Positions 16,975-26,130 are shown, counted from the first letter of the stretch. The stretch: DNA of 64,000 nucleotides from Lachnoanaerobaculum sp. OBRC5-5 (GCF_000296385.1 NZ_JH815185.1:1382684-1446683), one strand, 5' to 3'. The notes: a model not told the origin generated them from the letters alone. A program made the numbers and translations.

Positions 16975-17005
16975 ATCTTAGAATATACAGCTATTGTATA
17001 TTCAA
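16975..17005 (-). promoter_or_regulatory. MerR-type promoter/operator of the pyrimidine operon
   Basis: On the minus strand TTGAAT (17000-17005) and TAAGAT (16975-16980) are separated by 19 bp, the long spacer typical of MerR-activated promoters. The perfect dyad GAATATACA-gctat-TGTATATTC (16981-17003) fills the spacer and reaches into the -35 box. A MerR-family gene lies just upstream. Control by that regulator is inferred from architecture. Confidence 0.75.
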
Positions 17006-17232
17006 GTTAAATTTTTCTGAATTTAACATATATTTTATATGTATTTCATTTTTGTCTCCTATAAATTTATTACTCAAAGCATAAATTTACATATAATTAA
17101 TTTAACAAAAAGCAACTATAAGTCTTTTTTTGTGTATATTGCTATTTTTCGAAAGTAATCTTACACAATATCAACTTTGTATTTTTGTTAGTTATGTATA
17201 TCTCAAAATTTTGTAACCTTATTTATGTAAAA

Positions 17233-17263
17233 CAAAAAAGCCTCCCCTAAGGGGAGACTTTTT
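17233..17263. terminator. Bidirectional terminator after the MerR gene
   Basis: AGCCTCCCC-taa-GGGGAGACT (17239-17259) forms a 9-bp stem with a G-U pair; T runs lie on both sides. In the minus direction it would end merR transcripts before the pyrimidine promoter. Confidence 0.85.
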
Positions 17264-17295
17264 ACCGGTATATAAATATACTCTTTATTCAATTA

Positions 17296-18153
17296 TTAGT
17301 TTCTCGGTTTTACCGGAACTATTATTTTTACTATATGTTGATCTGTATTAGGCAGATCCACCGGTGAAAGCATAAATCTTTCTGTTACAGGTCCATCTAC
17401 CATCAGATCGTTTTCTTCTATCCATCTTTTCAAAGAAATATATGTATGCACTATATCGCTGTAATCGCCGACATATATAGCATTGGCGGCAAGAAAGTTT
17501 CCGAATTTCTTTACTTCAGCATCCTTGATATCATTTTCAACTACAATGGAAAACTCCACCTCACAATCTCTGTGAATAAATTGTCCAAACATCTCAGTAT
17601 GATAGGATACAAGTATATCACCCTGAATATTCAGATTCCTTTCTTTTGCAGACTCTATAATATCTATCCATTTTTCCAGACTGACTTTTTCGTTCTTATA
17701 AGACTGCATCATGGTAGTTTTACCAAATACATATACTTCTCTTTGCTTTTCAAGCTTAAAAGAACTTTCTACATTGTAATTATTACTGTCTTCAAGTATT
17801 CTTTGCGCAGATTTAATTTTATTATTTAAAGTAGCAGCTTCTTCATACTTTTTATTGAGCTCAATAATTTCATCTTTTATGGAGTTTTGTTTTTTTGTCA
17901 CTATAAGTTCTATCTTTTGAATATCATCTTCTTTTAATATATTTCTAACCTCTTCCAGCGAAAAGCCCAAATATCTGAGCCTCTTTATGATAAAAAGCCT
18001 TACCATTTGATCATGACTATAATATCTGTAATTATTGTTTTCCTGTCTGATACTTGGAACCATCACATTTATCTTATCATAATATCTTAAAGTCTTTATC
18101 GGTATATTACATATTTCAGATACTCTTCCAATAGAATAATATTTATCTTTCAA
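17296..18153 (-). CDS. MerR family regulator with GyrI-like effector domain
   Basis: A 285-residue transcription factor. Residues 1-75 are a MerR winged helix (YSIGRVSEICNIPIKTLRYYD, then YRYYSHDQMVRLFIIKRLRYLGFSLEEV); a coiled coil follows (~78-115). The C-terminal ~165 residues resemble the effector-binding domain of BmrR/BltR-like proteins, which senses small or aromatic ligands. It lies immediately upstream of the uracil operon, whose promoter has the 19-bp spacer and dyad expected for MerR activation. It follows ldh by 33 bp and may be cotranscribed with it. The ligand could be a pyrimidine or a breakdown product, which is inference. Confidence 0.9.
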   Translation of the reverse strand: MKDKYYSIGRVSEICNIPIKTLRYYDKINVMVPSIRQENNNYRYYSHDQMVRLFIIKRLRYLGFSLEEVRNILKEDDIQKIELIVTKKQNSIKDEIIELNKKYEEAATLNNKIKSAQRILEDSNNYNVESSFKLEKQREVYVFGKTTMMQSYKNEKVSLEKWIDIIESAKERNLNIQGDILVSYHTEMFGQFIHRDCEVEFSIVVENDIKDAEVKKFGNFLAANAIYVGDYSDIVHTYISLKRWIEENDLMVDGPVTERFMLSPVDLPNTDQHIVKIIVPVKPRN

Positions 18154-18186
18154 GTCTATCCTCCAAATGAAACTAAGATGTTTTTT

Positions 18187-19140
18187 TTATTTCTCTTCCA
18201 ACTCTTTATACGTAGCTCTAAGCTCCTCACATGATTTTGCAAACTTTGCCTTTTCTTCATCTGTAAGAGAAAATTCAAGTATTCTTTGAATTCCTGCGCT
18301 GTTTATAACACATGGAACTCCAACGAATACATCATTTTGTCCATATTCACCACGCAGATTTGCCGATACTGTAAGTACTGAATTCTCATCACCAAGTATT
18401 GCCTTTGTAATTCTTGTAAGGCTCATTCCTATACCGTAGTATGTTGCTCTCTTAGCCTCTATTATCTTATAAGCTGCTGTTCTTACATCCTCCTCAATGC
18501 GGTCAAGCTCTTCTATATTTAATTTACCCTTTGATTCGGCTATAAGATCTGTAATAGGCTTTGTTGAAAGCATTGCATTTGACCATGGCACAAACTCCGA
18601 ATCACCATGTTCACCTATAACATAGGCATGCACACTTCTTGGATCTGCCTGTATATAAGATCCGAGAAGATATCTGAGTCTTGCAGAGTCAAGTGCGGTG
18701 CCCGAACCTATTACTCTTCTTGGATTAAATCCTGAAAGCTTGTATGTGATCTCTGTCATTATATCTACAGGGTTTGTAGCCACAAGGAATATTCCGTTAA
18801 AACCGCTCTCTGTGATAGGATCGATAATGGATTTAAACACTTCCATATTTCTCTTTAAAAGATCTCTTCTGCTCTCTCCAGGTGCCTGAGCTACACCTGC
18901 ACATATTACGACAATGTCCGCATTTGTACAGTCACTGTAATCTCCTGCCCAGATTCTCATATGTGAGCCTGAAAAAGCCAAGCCATGATTCAAATCCATA
19001 GCTTCTCCCTCAGCTCTTAATTTATTTACATCTATAAGAACAAGCTCGTCCACAACATTTTGGTTTAACATGGCATATGCATAGCTCATGCCGACCATAC
19101 CGCATCCCACAAGAACAACTTTTCTCTTATCACTTTTCAT
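18187..19140 (-). CDS. ldh: L-lactate dehydrogenase
   Basis: Interconverts pyruvate and L-lactate with NADH. The 317-residue protein has the Rossmann motif VVLVGCGMVGMSYAYAML, a substrate loop AQAPGESRRDLLKRN in which Gln at the selectivity position points to lactate rather than malate, the NPVDIMT motif and catalytic His in IGEHGDSEFVPWS. The frame is open to an ATG at 19158, but ATG at 19140 has GGAGC nine bases upstream and gives the usual N-terminus. It overlaps the end of rlmB by 11 bp. Confidence 0.92.
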   Translation of the reverse strand: MKSDKRKVVLVGCGMVGMSYAYAMLNQNVVDELVLIDVNKLRAEGEAMDLNHGLAFSGSHMRIWAGDYSDCTNADIVVICAGVAQAPGESRRDLLKRNMEVFKSIIDPITESGFNGIFLVATNPVDIMTEITYKLSGFNPRRVIGSGTALDSARLRYLLGSYIQADPRSVHAYVIGEHGDSEFVPWSNAMLSTKPITDLIAESKGKLNIEELDRIEEDVRTAAYKIIEAKRATYYGIGMSLTRITKAILGDENSVLTVSANLRGEYGQNDVFVGVPCVINSAGIQRILEFSLTDEEKAKFAKSCEELRATYKELEEK

Positions 19141-19885
19141 ATATTGCTCCTTTCGCAATCCTCTGTCTGACTATCTCATAAGCCAATACACCACAGGCAA
19201 CAGATGCATTGAGTGAATCAATATCACCGTTCATAGGTATAGAAGCTATGAAATCGCAATTTTTCTTAACACTTTCACTTACTCCGTCTCCCTCATTACC
19301 TATTACAAGTCCGATACTTCCCGTCAAATCAATATTATACATCTTTTCGCCGCCCATGTCTGCACAAACAAACCACATTCCTGCATCTTTCAGCTCCTGC
19401 ATAGTTTTGTTTATATTGGTGACTTTGGCAACAGGTGTATAATTAATTGCTCCTGCAGAAGCTCTTGCCACTACAGCAGTAAGCCCTACGGCTCTGTGTT
19501 TAGGTATAATCACTCCATGAGCACCGCTAAGATTGGCTGTTCTTATGATTGCACCCAAATTATGAGGATCCTCTATGCCGTCTAAAATAAATACAAAAGG
19601 CGGCTCATTTTTTTGTCTTGCCTTTTCCAGTATATCCTCAACACTTGCGTACTCATATGCCGCAACTATTGCAATAACTCCCTGATGCTTCCCGGTCTCG
19701 CTCATTGTGTCAAGCCTGTCTTTGCTCACAAAATTTACATATGTACCATGCTTTTTTGCTTCTCTTAATATTGTAGAAACAGTATAGTCCTTCAAACCGT
19801 CCTGCAAGTATAATTTATCAACAGTTTTACCGCTTCTGAAAGCCTCTATTACCACATTTCTGCCTTCAATGGCATTTTCATTCAT
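19130..19885 (-). CDS. rlmB: 23S rRNA (guanosine-2'-O)-methyltransferase RlmB (TrmH/SpoU family)
   Basis: A 251-residue SPOUT methyltransferase that probably methylates a 23S rRNA guanosine. The N-terminal substrate-binding domain is followed by the knotted catalytic domain with FILDGIEDPHNLGAIIRTAN (motif 1), IGLVIGNEGDGVSE (motif 2) and IPMNGDIDSLNASVA (motif 3). It overlaps mrnC by 4 bp, in the conserved Firmicute string cysS-mrnC-rlmB. Confidence 0.93.
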   Translation of the reverse strand: MNENAIEGRNVVIEAFRSGKTVDKLYLQDGLKDYTVSTILREAKKHGTYVNFVSKDRLDTMSETGKHQGVIAIVAAYEYASVEDILEKARQKNEPPFVFILDGIEDPHNLGAIIRTANLSGAHGVIIPKHRAVGLTAVVARASAGAINYTPVAKVTNINKTMQELKDAGMWFVCADMGGEKMYNIDLTGSIGLVIGNEGDGVSESVKKNCDFIASIPMNGDIDSLNASVACGVLAYEIVRQRIAKGAIYEK

Positions 19886-20334
19886 ATATTCTTTACTCCA
19901 ATATCATTATTTTCCAAAAATCTGTCAAGACCGGTTTTGACAAGTTCAAGCGCTCTGTCAAACTGATTGTCCAGATATAAAAAACCTATAAGGCTTTCAA
20001 ACCCGGTAGCATATTTATAATCAGTCATACTGGCATTCTTTGCCATGGTATGCGGAGAAGAGTTCCTGCCCCTTTTAAATATGGTGAACTCTTCCTCGCT
20101 TAACTCGTCATTTATAAGTTTTATAATCTGTGCCTGTGCTCCCGCTTTTACAAGTGAAGTGGCATCCTTATTAAGTTTATTTACCGGGCGGTTTCCACCG
20201 GATACCAAAATGCTTCTTATTATAAGCTCATATACCGCATCACCTATATAAGCCAGTACCAGCGGAGAAAACTCTTTTGCATCCCTTTTTTCTATATTAA
20301 AAGGTTTCAGAAGATAATCTAAGATCTCTTCCAT
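19882..20334 (-). CDS. mrnC: Mini-ribonuclease III
   Basis: A 150-residue RNase III-type nuclease lacking the double-stranded RNA binding domain; it matures 23S rRNA ends in Bacillus. The signature is LAYIGDAVYELIIRS near residue 28 with the catalytic Asp and a later acidic TGFESLIGFLYLDNQ that supplies the second metal-binding Glu. It overlaps cysS by 16 bp and rlmB by 4 bp. Confidence 0.93.
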   Translation of the reverse strand: MEEILDYLLKPFNIEKRDAKEFSPLVLAYIGDAVYELIIRSILVSGGNRPVNKLNKDATSLVKAGAQAQIIKLINDELSEEEFTIFKRGRNSSPHTMAKNASMTDYKYATGFESLIGFLYLDNQFDRALELVKTGLDRFLENNDIGVKNI

Positions 20335-21728
20335 TTAACTCCCTCTCTTGTATCTTCAAGTACAATACCTCTGTCAAGAAGATCGTTTCTGATCTTATCT
20401 GCAAGTGCAAAATCCTTATTCTTTCTGGCCTGAGTCCTCTGCTCTATCAGATCCTCTATTTCACTGTCAAGGATTTCCGTCTTTCTTTCTGTAATAATTC
20501 CAAGTACGTCACAAAGCGGCTCTATTATATTTAAAAGTCCGTTTGCATACTCGAGTGTAGAGTTTTCATTCAATGAAGTATTTGAAAGCTTTATAAGCTC
20601 AAATATAGCACTTATCGCATCAGCCGTATTGAAATCATCGTCCATTGCGGCTACAAACTTATCCTTTAACACCTTTGCCATCTCAAGATTTGAGAGCTCT
20701 GCATCTGTAATTGGTGAAGAATTATTCTTTTTTTGAACATCCTTTAAATTCTCAACTCCTGTAAGAATTCTCTCCAAACTGTTCTTAGATGCTTCCATAA
20801 GCTCTGCAGAGAAGTTGAGTGGACTTCTATAGTGTGCTGAGAGCATAAAAAATCTTAATACCTGAAGATCGTACTTCTCACTGATATCTCTTACTGTAAA
20901 GAAATTACCTAAAGACTTACTCATCTTTTTATTGTCAATATTTAAGAACGCATTGTGCATCCAATAATTTGCAAAGCTCTTTCCGCTTGCAGACTCCGAC
21001 TGAGCTATCTCATTTTCATGATGAGGGAAGATAAGATCCTCACCGCCTCCGTGTATATCTATCTGATCTCCAAGATATTTTTTACTCATAACGGAGCACT
21101 CAATATGCCATCCCGGTCTTCCCTTTGACCATGGTGAATCCCAGTAAGGCTCTCCGTCTTTTTTAGGTTTCCAAAGAACAAAGTCATTGCTGTCTTCCTT
21201 TCCGTCCTCACCCGTTACCTTAATCTCTCTGAATCCTGACTGAAGTTCATCAATATTCTTATGTGACAGCTTACCGTATCCGTCAAAGCTTTTTACTCTG
21301 AAATATACCGTACCGTCCTTTGCCACATATGCATGGCCGTTTTCGATAAGAGTTGATATCATCTCCTCCATGCCGCCTATCTCTTCTGTTGCCAGAGGAT
21401 TCTTGGTGGCTGGAAGCACATTCATTGCCTCCATATCTTTCTTACATTCATTTATATATCTTGTGGAAATTACAGAGGCATCAACCCCCTCTTCTATCGC
21501 CTTATTGATTATCTTATCATCAACATCCGTAAAGTTTGAAACATAATTTACACCATATCCTCTGTATTCAAAATATCTTCTTACCGTATCAAAGAAAATC
21601 ATCGGTCTGGCATTTCCGATATGTATCAAATTGTAGACCGTAGGTCCGCAGACATACATTCTTACTTTTCCCTCTTCAATAGGCACAAACTCTTCTTTCC
21701 TTTTAGAAAGTGTATTAAAAATCTTCAT
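20319..21728 (-). CDS. cysS: Cysteinyl-tRNA synthetase
   Basis: A 469-residue class I synthetase that charges tRNA-Cys. Seen: MYVCGPTVYNLIHIGNARP (zinc Cys and HIGH-like motif), the WHIECSVMSKKYLG zinc region, GGGEDLIFPHHENE, and KMSKSLGNF. The open frame extends 26 codons upstream into ispF, but ATG at 21728 gives the normal N-terminus MKIFNTLSKRK and has AAAGGAA before it. No T-box leader is present; it lies 10 bp after ispF. Confidence 0.96.
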   Translation of the reverse strand: MKIFNTLSKRKEEFVPIEEGKVRMYVCGPTVYNLIHIGNARPMIFFDTVRRYFEYRGYGVNYVSNFTDVDDKIINKAIEEGVDASVISTRYINECKKDMEAMNVLPATKNPLATEEIGGMEEMISTLIENGHAYVAKDGTVYFRVKSFDGYGKLSHKNIDELQSGFREIKVTGEDGKEDSNDFVLWKPKKDGEPYWDSPWSKGRPGWHIECSVMSKKYLGDQIDIHGGGEDLIFPHHENEIAQSESASGKSFANYWMHNAFLNIDNKKMSKSLGNFFTVRDISEKYDLQVLRFFMLSAHYRSPLNFSAELMEASKNSLERILTGVENLKDVQKKNNSSPITDAELSNLEMAKVLKDKFVAAMDDDFNTADAISAIFELIKLSNTSLNENSTLEYANGLLNIIEPLCDVLGIITERKTEILDSEIEDLIEQRTQARKNKDFALADKIRNDLLDRGIVLEDTREGVKWKRS

Positions 21729-21738
21729 AAAATTCCTT

Positions 21739-22281
21739 TTATCCTTTACTTGGGCATCCGTTGCAGGCAGTGCAATCCTTTGAATCTGTAGATACATAAA
21801 AAGCATCTCTTACCGAATTCAACAGACAAACACTGTGCGCAGATATACCGCTTTCATTTCCTGTAAAGCCAAGCCCCTCTTCAGTGGTTGCCTTTATATT
21901 CAATTGGCTCGGTGATATACTCAGTGTATCACATATCACTTCCTTCATCCTATCAATATGAGGAGCAATTTTAGGCTTTTGCGCAATAACAGTCGCATCT
22001 ATATTTTCTATTATATATGCATTCTCGTCAAGTATATTAGCAACTTTTTTCAAAAGTACAACACTGCTTACATCCTTATATTCCGCTTTTGTATCTGGAA
22101 AATGTTTTCCTATATCTCCAAGTCCTGCAGCTCCAAGTAAAGAGTCCATTATCGCATGTAAAAGTACATCCGCATCCGAATGCCCGAGAAGTCCCAGAGT
22201 ATGCTCTATCTCCACTCCTCCTATTATAAGCTTTCTGCCTTCTACAAGTCTGTGAACATCATATCCATGTCCTATTCTCAT
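21739..22281 (-). CDS. ispF: 2-C-methyl-D-erythritol 2,4-cyclodiphosphate synthase with Cys-rich tail
   Basis: MEP-pathway enzyme forming the cyclic diphosphate intermediate of isoprenoid synthesis. [12 protein letters not shown] supplies Asp8/His10 zinc ligands; [20 protein letters not shown] and [14 protein letters not shown] are family motifs. ATG at 22281 is chosen because the family starts there; the frame is open 26 codons further. At 180 residues it is ~20 longer than usual: after SAHSVCLL the protein continues with a tail ending [11 protein letters not shown], a tight cluster of three cysteines not expected in IspF. Confidence 0.94.
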   Translation of the reverse strand: MRIGHGYDVHRLVEGRKLIIGGVEIEHTLGLLGHSDADVLLHAIMDSLLGAAGLGDIGKHFPDTKAEYKDVSSVVLLKKVANILDENAYIIENIDATVIAQKPKIAPHIDRMKEVICDTLSISPSQLNIKATTEEGLGFTGNESGISAHSVCLLNSVRDAFYVSTDSKDCTACNGCPSKG

Positions 22282-22307
22282 AATTACCTTTCCGTCTCTT
22301 CTATATG

Positions 22308-22337
22308 AAAAAACAGGCAAGTCAAAGACCTGCCTGT
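22308..22337 (-). terminator. Intrinsic terminator upstream of ispF
   Basis: RNA arms ACAGGCA and TGCCTGT with an inner GTC/GAC pair form a hairpin followed by U6 (plus-strand A run 22308-22312). It ends the HPr-like transcript and separates it from ispF. Confidence 0.75.
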
Positions 22338-22401
22338 ATGTTAAACAACTACCGGTCAAGCCGGCTTATTTTAAACCATTTATGATATATCATAAATATG
22401 C

Positions 22402-22644
22402 TTAAGCTATTTTTTCGATTCCCTTCATATGTTCATCTAAAAAAGCTTCCAATTCTTCGTTCTCGCCTGAATATCTGACTGTCAAAACATGTCTAAGATC
22501 CATGCTCAGCACTCCTATAATAGATTTTGCGTCAATCATAATACTGTTATCATATAAATCCACATCAAAATCACACTCGGTAGCAACTTTAACAAAGTTC
22601 TTAGCGTCTTCAACCGACAGAAGGCGGATTTTTCTTTCTTTCAT
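22402..22644 (-). CDS. HPr-like protein lacking the phosphorylatable histidine
   Basis: An 80-residue protein with HPr fold features: IMIDAKSIIGVLSMDL corresponds to the Ser46 region of HPr, and the C-terminal helix is ENEELEAFLDEHM. The N-terminal GLHARPA motif with His15 is absent; the equivalent stretch reads VEDAKNFVKVA. It therefore cannot carry the PTS phosphoryl group from enzyme I but could still be phosphorylated on the serine, as in Bacillus Crh, a regulator of catabolite repression. It lies 117 bp downstream of a normal ptsH. A regulatory role is inference. Confidence 0.7.
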   Translation of the reverse strand: MKERKIRLLSVEDAKNFVKVATECDFDVDLYDNSIMIDAKSIIGVLSMDLRHVLTVRYSGENEELEAFLDEHMKGIEKIA

Positions 22645-22761
22645 ATCTATACCTCATTTTATAACATCGTATTTTGCACAATACAAAATACATTGCATTA
22701 TTTAACCACCAAATATAGGCATTTGTCAAGTATGATATGTTACAAATAGAAAAATTATTTA

Positions 22762-23028
22762 TTATTTTTCACCAAGGCCTGACTCGATAGCCTCTACCAA
22801 AGTCTTCATTGCTTCCTCTTCGTCATCACCTTCAACTATCAGATTTACCTCTGTACCTGACTTGATACCTGCAGCCATAACATTAAGCACGCTCTTTGCA
22901 ACTATCTTCTTCTCACCGTACTCAATTATTATATCTGATTTAAACTTCATTGCTGTCTGTGACAGAACTCCTGCCGGACGTAGGTGCAAACCTGAAGGAT
23001 TCTTGATAGTAATTTTTCTACTTAACAT
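22762..23028 (-). CDS. ptsH: Phosphocarrier protein HPr
   Basis: An 88-residue PTS phosphocarrier. SGLHLRPAGVLSQ contains the His15 that accepts phosphate from PEP-enzyme I, and IVAKSVLNVMAAG holds the Ser46 site of HPr kinase. ATG at 23028 with AAAGGAAG upstream is preferred over the 8-codon longer frame. No ptsI is adjacent, so enzyme I must be elsewhere. Confidence 0.9.
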   Translation of the reverse strand: MLSRKITIKNPSGLHLRPAGVLSQTAMKFKSDIIIEYGEKKIVAKSVLNVMAAGIKSGTEVNLIVEGDDEEEAMKTLVEAIESGLGEK

Positions 23029-23112
23029 AATAATCTTCCTTTCATATTTCAAGATCTTTTGATCATTGATATAAACATTACCTATTAATTATAAATCAAA
23101 GTATACCAATCG

Positions 23113-23760
23113 TCAAACGATATTCTCTCTTGCCTTGGCTCTTTCAATCGACTCTCGTTTTGAAAATGAGCATCCACAATAATCCTGCCTGTAAAGCTCA
23201 TGTTCCTTAGACAAATCCACAGATCTCTTATATCCGTTTTTCTTCTTAAAATTGCTCGGCAAATACTTTACATTATATTCTTTAGCCACCTCTTCGCCTA
23301 TTTCACAAAGTTTTTCGGCATTCTTCATAGGTGAAATGGTAAGAGAAGTTGTAAAATAGTCAAAACCGTAATCTGATGCCGCTTTTGCAGCCTCATGCAG
23401 TCTTAGCTCAAAGCAGATATCACATCTTTTTCCGCCCTCTTTTTCATTTTCATATCCCTTTATTCTGCTGTGAAAAATGCTCGGATCATAATCTCCTTCG
23501 ATGAATTTTACCTCTGAAGTAAAATCCATCTCTTCTATCAGTCTCTTTGCTTCTTCCACCCTGAGCTTATATTCCTTGGTATCATCAATATTCGGATTGT
23601 AAAAAAACACAGTCAAATCAAAATGCTTTTCCAAATATTCCATACAATATGATGAACACGGTCCGCAGCAGGCATGAAGAAGAAGCCTTGGGCGATTGCC
23701 CAAAGCTTCCTCTTTCTTTATAATATCTTCCAATTCTTTTTGTAAATTTCTCTTCATCAC
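23113..23760 (-). CDS. queH: Epoxyqueuosine reductase QueH
   Basis: A 215-residue enzyme for the last step of queuosine synthesis in tRNA, the non-orthologous replacement of QueG. Paired cysteines in [18 protein letters not shown], the [13 protein letters not shown] motif and QDYCGCSFS near the C-terminus provide metal and cluster ligands. FFYNPNID and LTISPMKN are family-conserved. It overlaps the rpoD stop by 4 bp and is probably cotranscribed with it. Confidence 0.93.
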   Translation of the reverse strand: MMKRNLQKELEDIIKKEEALGNRPRLLLHACCGPCSSYCMEYLEKHFDLTVFFYNPNIDDTKEYKLRVEEAKRLIEEMDFTSEVKFIEGDYDPSIFHSRIKGYENEKEGGKRCDICFELRLHEAAKAASDYGFDYFTTSLTISPMKNAEKLCEIGEEVAKEYNVKYLPSNFKKKNGYKRSVDLSKEHELYRQDYCGCSFSKRESIERAKARENIV

Positions 23761-24989
23761 GCCAAAAAGTCCCTGATTCTCTTTGATCTGACAGGATTTC
23801 TGAGCTTTCTCAAAGCCTTAGCCTCAATCTGTCTTATTCTCTCTCTTGTTACCTTGAACTCTTTTCCTACTTCCTCCAAGGTTCTAGGATGTCCATCCTC
23901 AAGACCGAATCTAAGCACAATAACCTGTCTTTCTCTTTCTTTCAAGTCACCAAGCAATGTATCGATATGCTCTCTGAGCATTACCGATTCAACATTTCCC
24001 TCAGGTGTCAAAACATTTGCATCTGCAACAAAATCTCCAAGGTTTGAATCATCTTCCTCACCTATAGGAGTCTCCAAAGATGCCGGCTCTCTTGCAATCT
24101 GCATTATTTCCATGACCTTTTCTTCAGTCATATCAAGTGCATTTGCAAGTTCTGTAACACTTGGCTCATAACCCAGTTCCAAAGTAAGTTTTCTTTGCAT
24201 TTTGCTCATCTTGTTTATGGTCTCTACCATATGTACCGGAACTCTTATGGTTCTTGCCTGATCTGCAAGTGCTCTTGTTACAGACTGTCTGATCCACCAT
24301 GTAGCATATGTTGAAAGCTTAAAGCCCTTTGTGTAGTCAAACTTCTCTACACCTTTTATAAGGCCTAAATTACCCTCCTGTACCAAGTCAAGGAAACTCA
24401 TTCCTCTTCCTGTATATCTCTTTGCAATACTTACAACCAAACGAAGGTTAGCTTCTATAAGACGCTGCTTTGCGTATTCATCGCCATCCTGTTTTCTTTT
24501 CGCCAATTCAAGCTCCTCATTTGCTGTCAAGAGAGGTACAGTACCTATTTCTTTAAGATACATTCTTACAGGGTCTTCAGTACCTACACCTTCAAGCAGG
24601 TCAATCGCACTGAGATCTATGTCCTCTTCAGAGTCCTTGTCAAACTCATCATCATCGTCTAAGAGTAGTGAGTCATCATCTACAATACTGTCTATATTAT
24701 CAATATTGTCAATATCAATATTAATATCATCCGAGATGTTTTCATTGATCTCAATACCCTTGTTCTCAAGGTAAGAATAAATCTGCTCTACGCTGTCGGC
24801 ATTCAGCTCCGTACCCGCAAAAAAATCATTTATCTCACCTATATTAAGTTTCATGTCAGAAGCCATGCCCTTATTTACAAGTTCCTCCAGTTTCTGTAAG
24901 AACTCCTGCGGTGACATCTTTTTCTTATTTGCACTTTCACTGCCTTTTGATGCCTTACTTCCTGTAGTATTTCGGTTTTCTTTAGCCAC
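23757..24989 (-). CDS. rpoD: RNA polymerase primary sigma factor
   Basis: Vegetative sigma-70 factor, about 410 residues. Region 1.1 (~35-85) precedes an Asp-rich stretch near residues 90-125. Region 1.2 is [14 protein letters not shown], region 2 includes [20 protein letters not shown] and [14 protein letters not shown], and region 4 ends [19 protein letters not shown]. An ATG at 24998 is possible, but GTG at 24989 has AAGGG at a better distance. Unlike many Firmicutes no dnaG lies in front. Confidence 0.95.
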   Translation of the reverse strand: MAKENRNTTGSKASKGSESANKKKMSPQEFLQKLEELVNKGMASDMKLNIGEINDFFAGTELNADSVEQIYSYLENKGIEINENISDDINIDIDNIDNIDSIVDDDSLLLDDDDEFDKDSEEDIDLSAIDLLEGVGTEDPVRMYLKEIGTVPLLTANEELELAKRKQDGDEYAKQRLIEANLRLVVSIAKRYTGRGMSFLDLVQEGNLGLIKGVEKFDYTKGFKLSTYATWWIRQSVTRALADQARTIRVPVHMVETINKMSKMQRKLTLELGYEPSVTELANALDMTEEKVMEIMQIAREPASLETPIGEEDDSNLGDFVADANVLTPEGNVESVMLREHIDTLLGDLKERERQVIVLRFGLEDGHPRTLEEVGKEFKVTRERIRQIEAKALRKLRNPVRSKRIRDFLA

Positions 24990-25192
24990 TAAGATCATCC
25001 CTTCACAAATAGATGCCGATAATTGACATATCTATTTTTATTTTATCTGCAAACAATCTGAAATAAATGCACGTTCTTAAAATGAATATAAGTAGCCATT
25101 GTATTTACTTCTATCATTTGCATTGACATTATAATGCTTTTAATATATTTTTTCAAGCGGATATTTATACAGTAAAATTGAAAATAATATCA

Positions 25193-25236
25193 AAAGAGCC
25201 TGTAAATTACTTTGTCGAGTATAATACAAGCTCTTT
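25193..25236 (-). terminator. Terminator after the RpiR regulator gene
   Basis: RNA arms AAAGAGCTTGTA and TACAGGCTCTTT pair over 12 bp (one G-U) with a 20-nt loop and run into UUGAUAUU. It lies 20 bp after the regulator's stop codon. The rest of 24999-25256 is AT-rich and probably holds the rpoD promoter. Confidence 0.65.
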
Positions 25237-25256
25237 ACCGAATTTTCATATAATAA

Positions 25257-26108
25257 TTATCTGGTCGGTCTTGACAGATAAAATCTTCTGTCATCTTCTT
25301 TCTTATTTAAAGTAGTAACGGTATCCTCCAAGATTGCACTCTTAAAAACAGGATCGATATTTATGTACTCACTGTATATAAGGTCAAGTACAAGTAACAT
25401 CGGAAACTGTGGAGAAATAAGATTTCCGTTCTCCAGATATTCAAGTGAAGCCACCAATACAACCTCATCACAGAATTCATGTAAATGAGGGTTGTCCGCC
25501 GCTGTGAAAAATACGGTCTTCTTGCCTCTGTCATGTGCATGCTTTAAAAGGAAAATAATATCCTCAGTCTTACCGCTTATACTGAATGCGACCACTGTAT
25601 CTCCGTCTTTTAAAAATACCGACTGCATTCTTATTCTGTCTGAATCCGTAAGAGAGTCTATATCAAGTCCCACTCTCACAAAACGGCTCTCCATTTCACT
25701 TGCCGCATATCCTGAACTTCCCTTACCTACAGCTATGACCTTCTTTGAATTTACAAGCATCTTCACTATTCTTTGTACCTGATCGTTATCAAGCAGTGAA
25801 TATGCCTTATTCAAAAGATCCTGATATGTATTAAATACATTTTGTGTAGTGCTGTTACCGTTCGGCTTTTTCACTCTTGCACTGTCCAGGTAGGCAAATA
25901 TAAATTCTCTGAAACCTACAAAGCCGCACTTTTTTGCAAATCTTGAAATAGATGCCTGTGATACATAGAGCTGTTCGGCCACATTCTGGATATTTATATC
26001 CATATTTGCATCACATTGTAAAAAATAATCCGCTATCTTTTTTTCAGTATTTGTAAAAAGCGTATATTTTGATTCTATTATCGGAATCACTGATTTTTCG
26101 TATATCAT
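25257..26108 (-). CDS. RpiR family transcriptional regulator (MurR-like)
   Basis: A 283-residue regulator: N-terminal RpiR helix-turn-helix (about 1-75, AEQLYVSQASISRFAKKCGF) and a C-terminal SIS sugar-phosphate-binding domain (~110-240, IAVGKGSSGYAASEMESRF and VVAFSISGKTEDI). RpiR proteins near nanE typically sense amino-sugar phosphates such as ManNAc-6-P or GlcNAc-6-P. It is the last gene of the nanE-ABC importer cluster, 22 bp after the permease gene. Confidence 0.88.
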   Translation of the reverse strand: MIYEKSVIPIIESKYTLFTNTEKKIADYFLQCDANMDINIQNVAEQLYVSQASISRFAKKCGFVGFREFIFAYLDSARVKKPNGNSTTQNVFNTYQDLLNKAYSLLDNDQVQRIVKMLVNSKKVIAVGKGSSGYAASEMESRFVRVGLDIDSLTDSDRIRMQSVFLKDGDTVVAFSISGKTEDIIFLLKHAHDRGKKTVFFTAADNPHLHEFCDEVVLVASLEYLENGNLISPQFPMLLVLDLIYSEYINIDPVFKSAILEDTVTTLNKKEDDRRFYLSRPTR

Positions 26109-26130
26109 TTTCCCCTCTTTCCGCTACTTA

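Noticed and set aside
24700-24740. Short AT repeat in rpoD (ATATTGTCAATATC-like) as a possible regulatory or slippage repeat
   Set aside because: It encodes the Ile-Asp-Asn repeats of the acidic linker and needs no other explanation.
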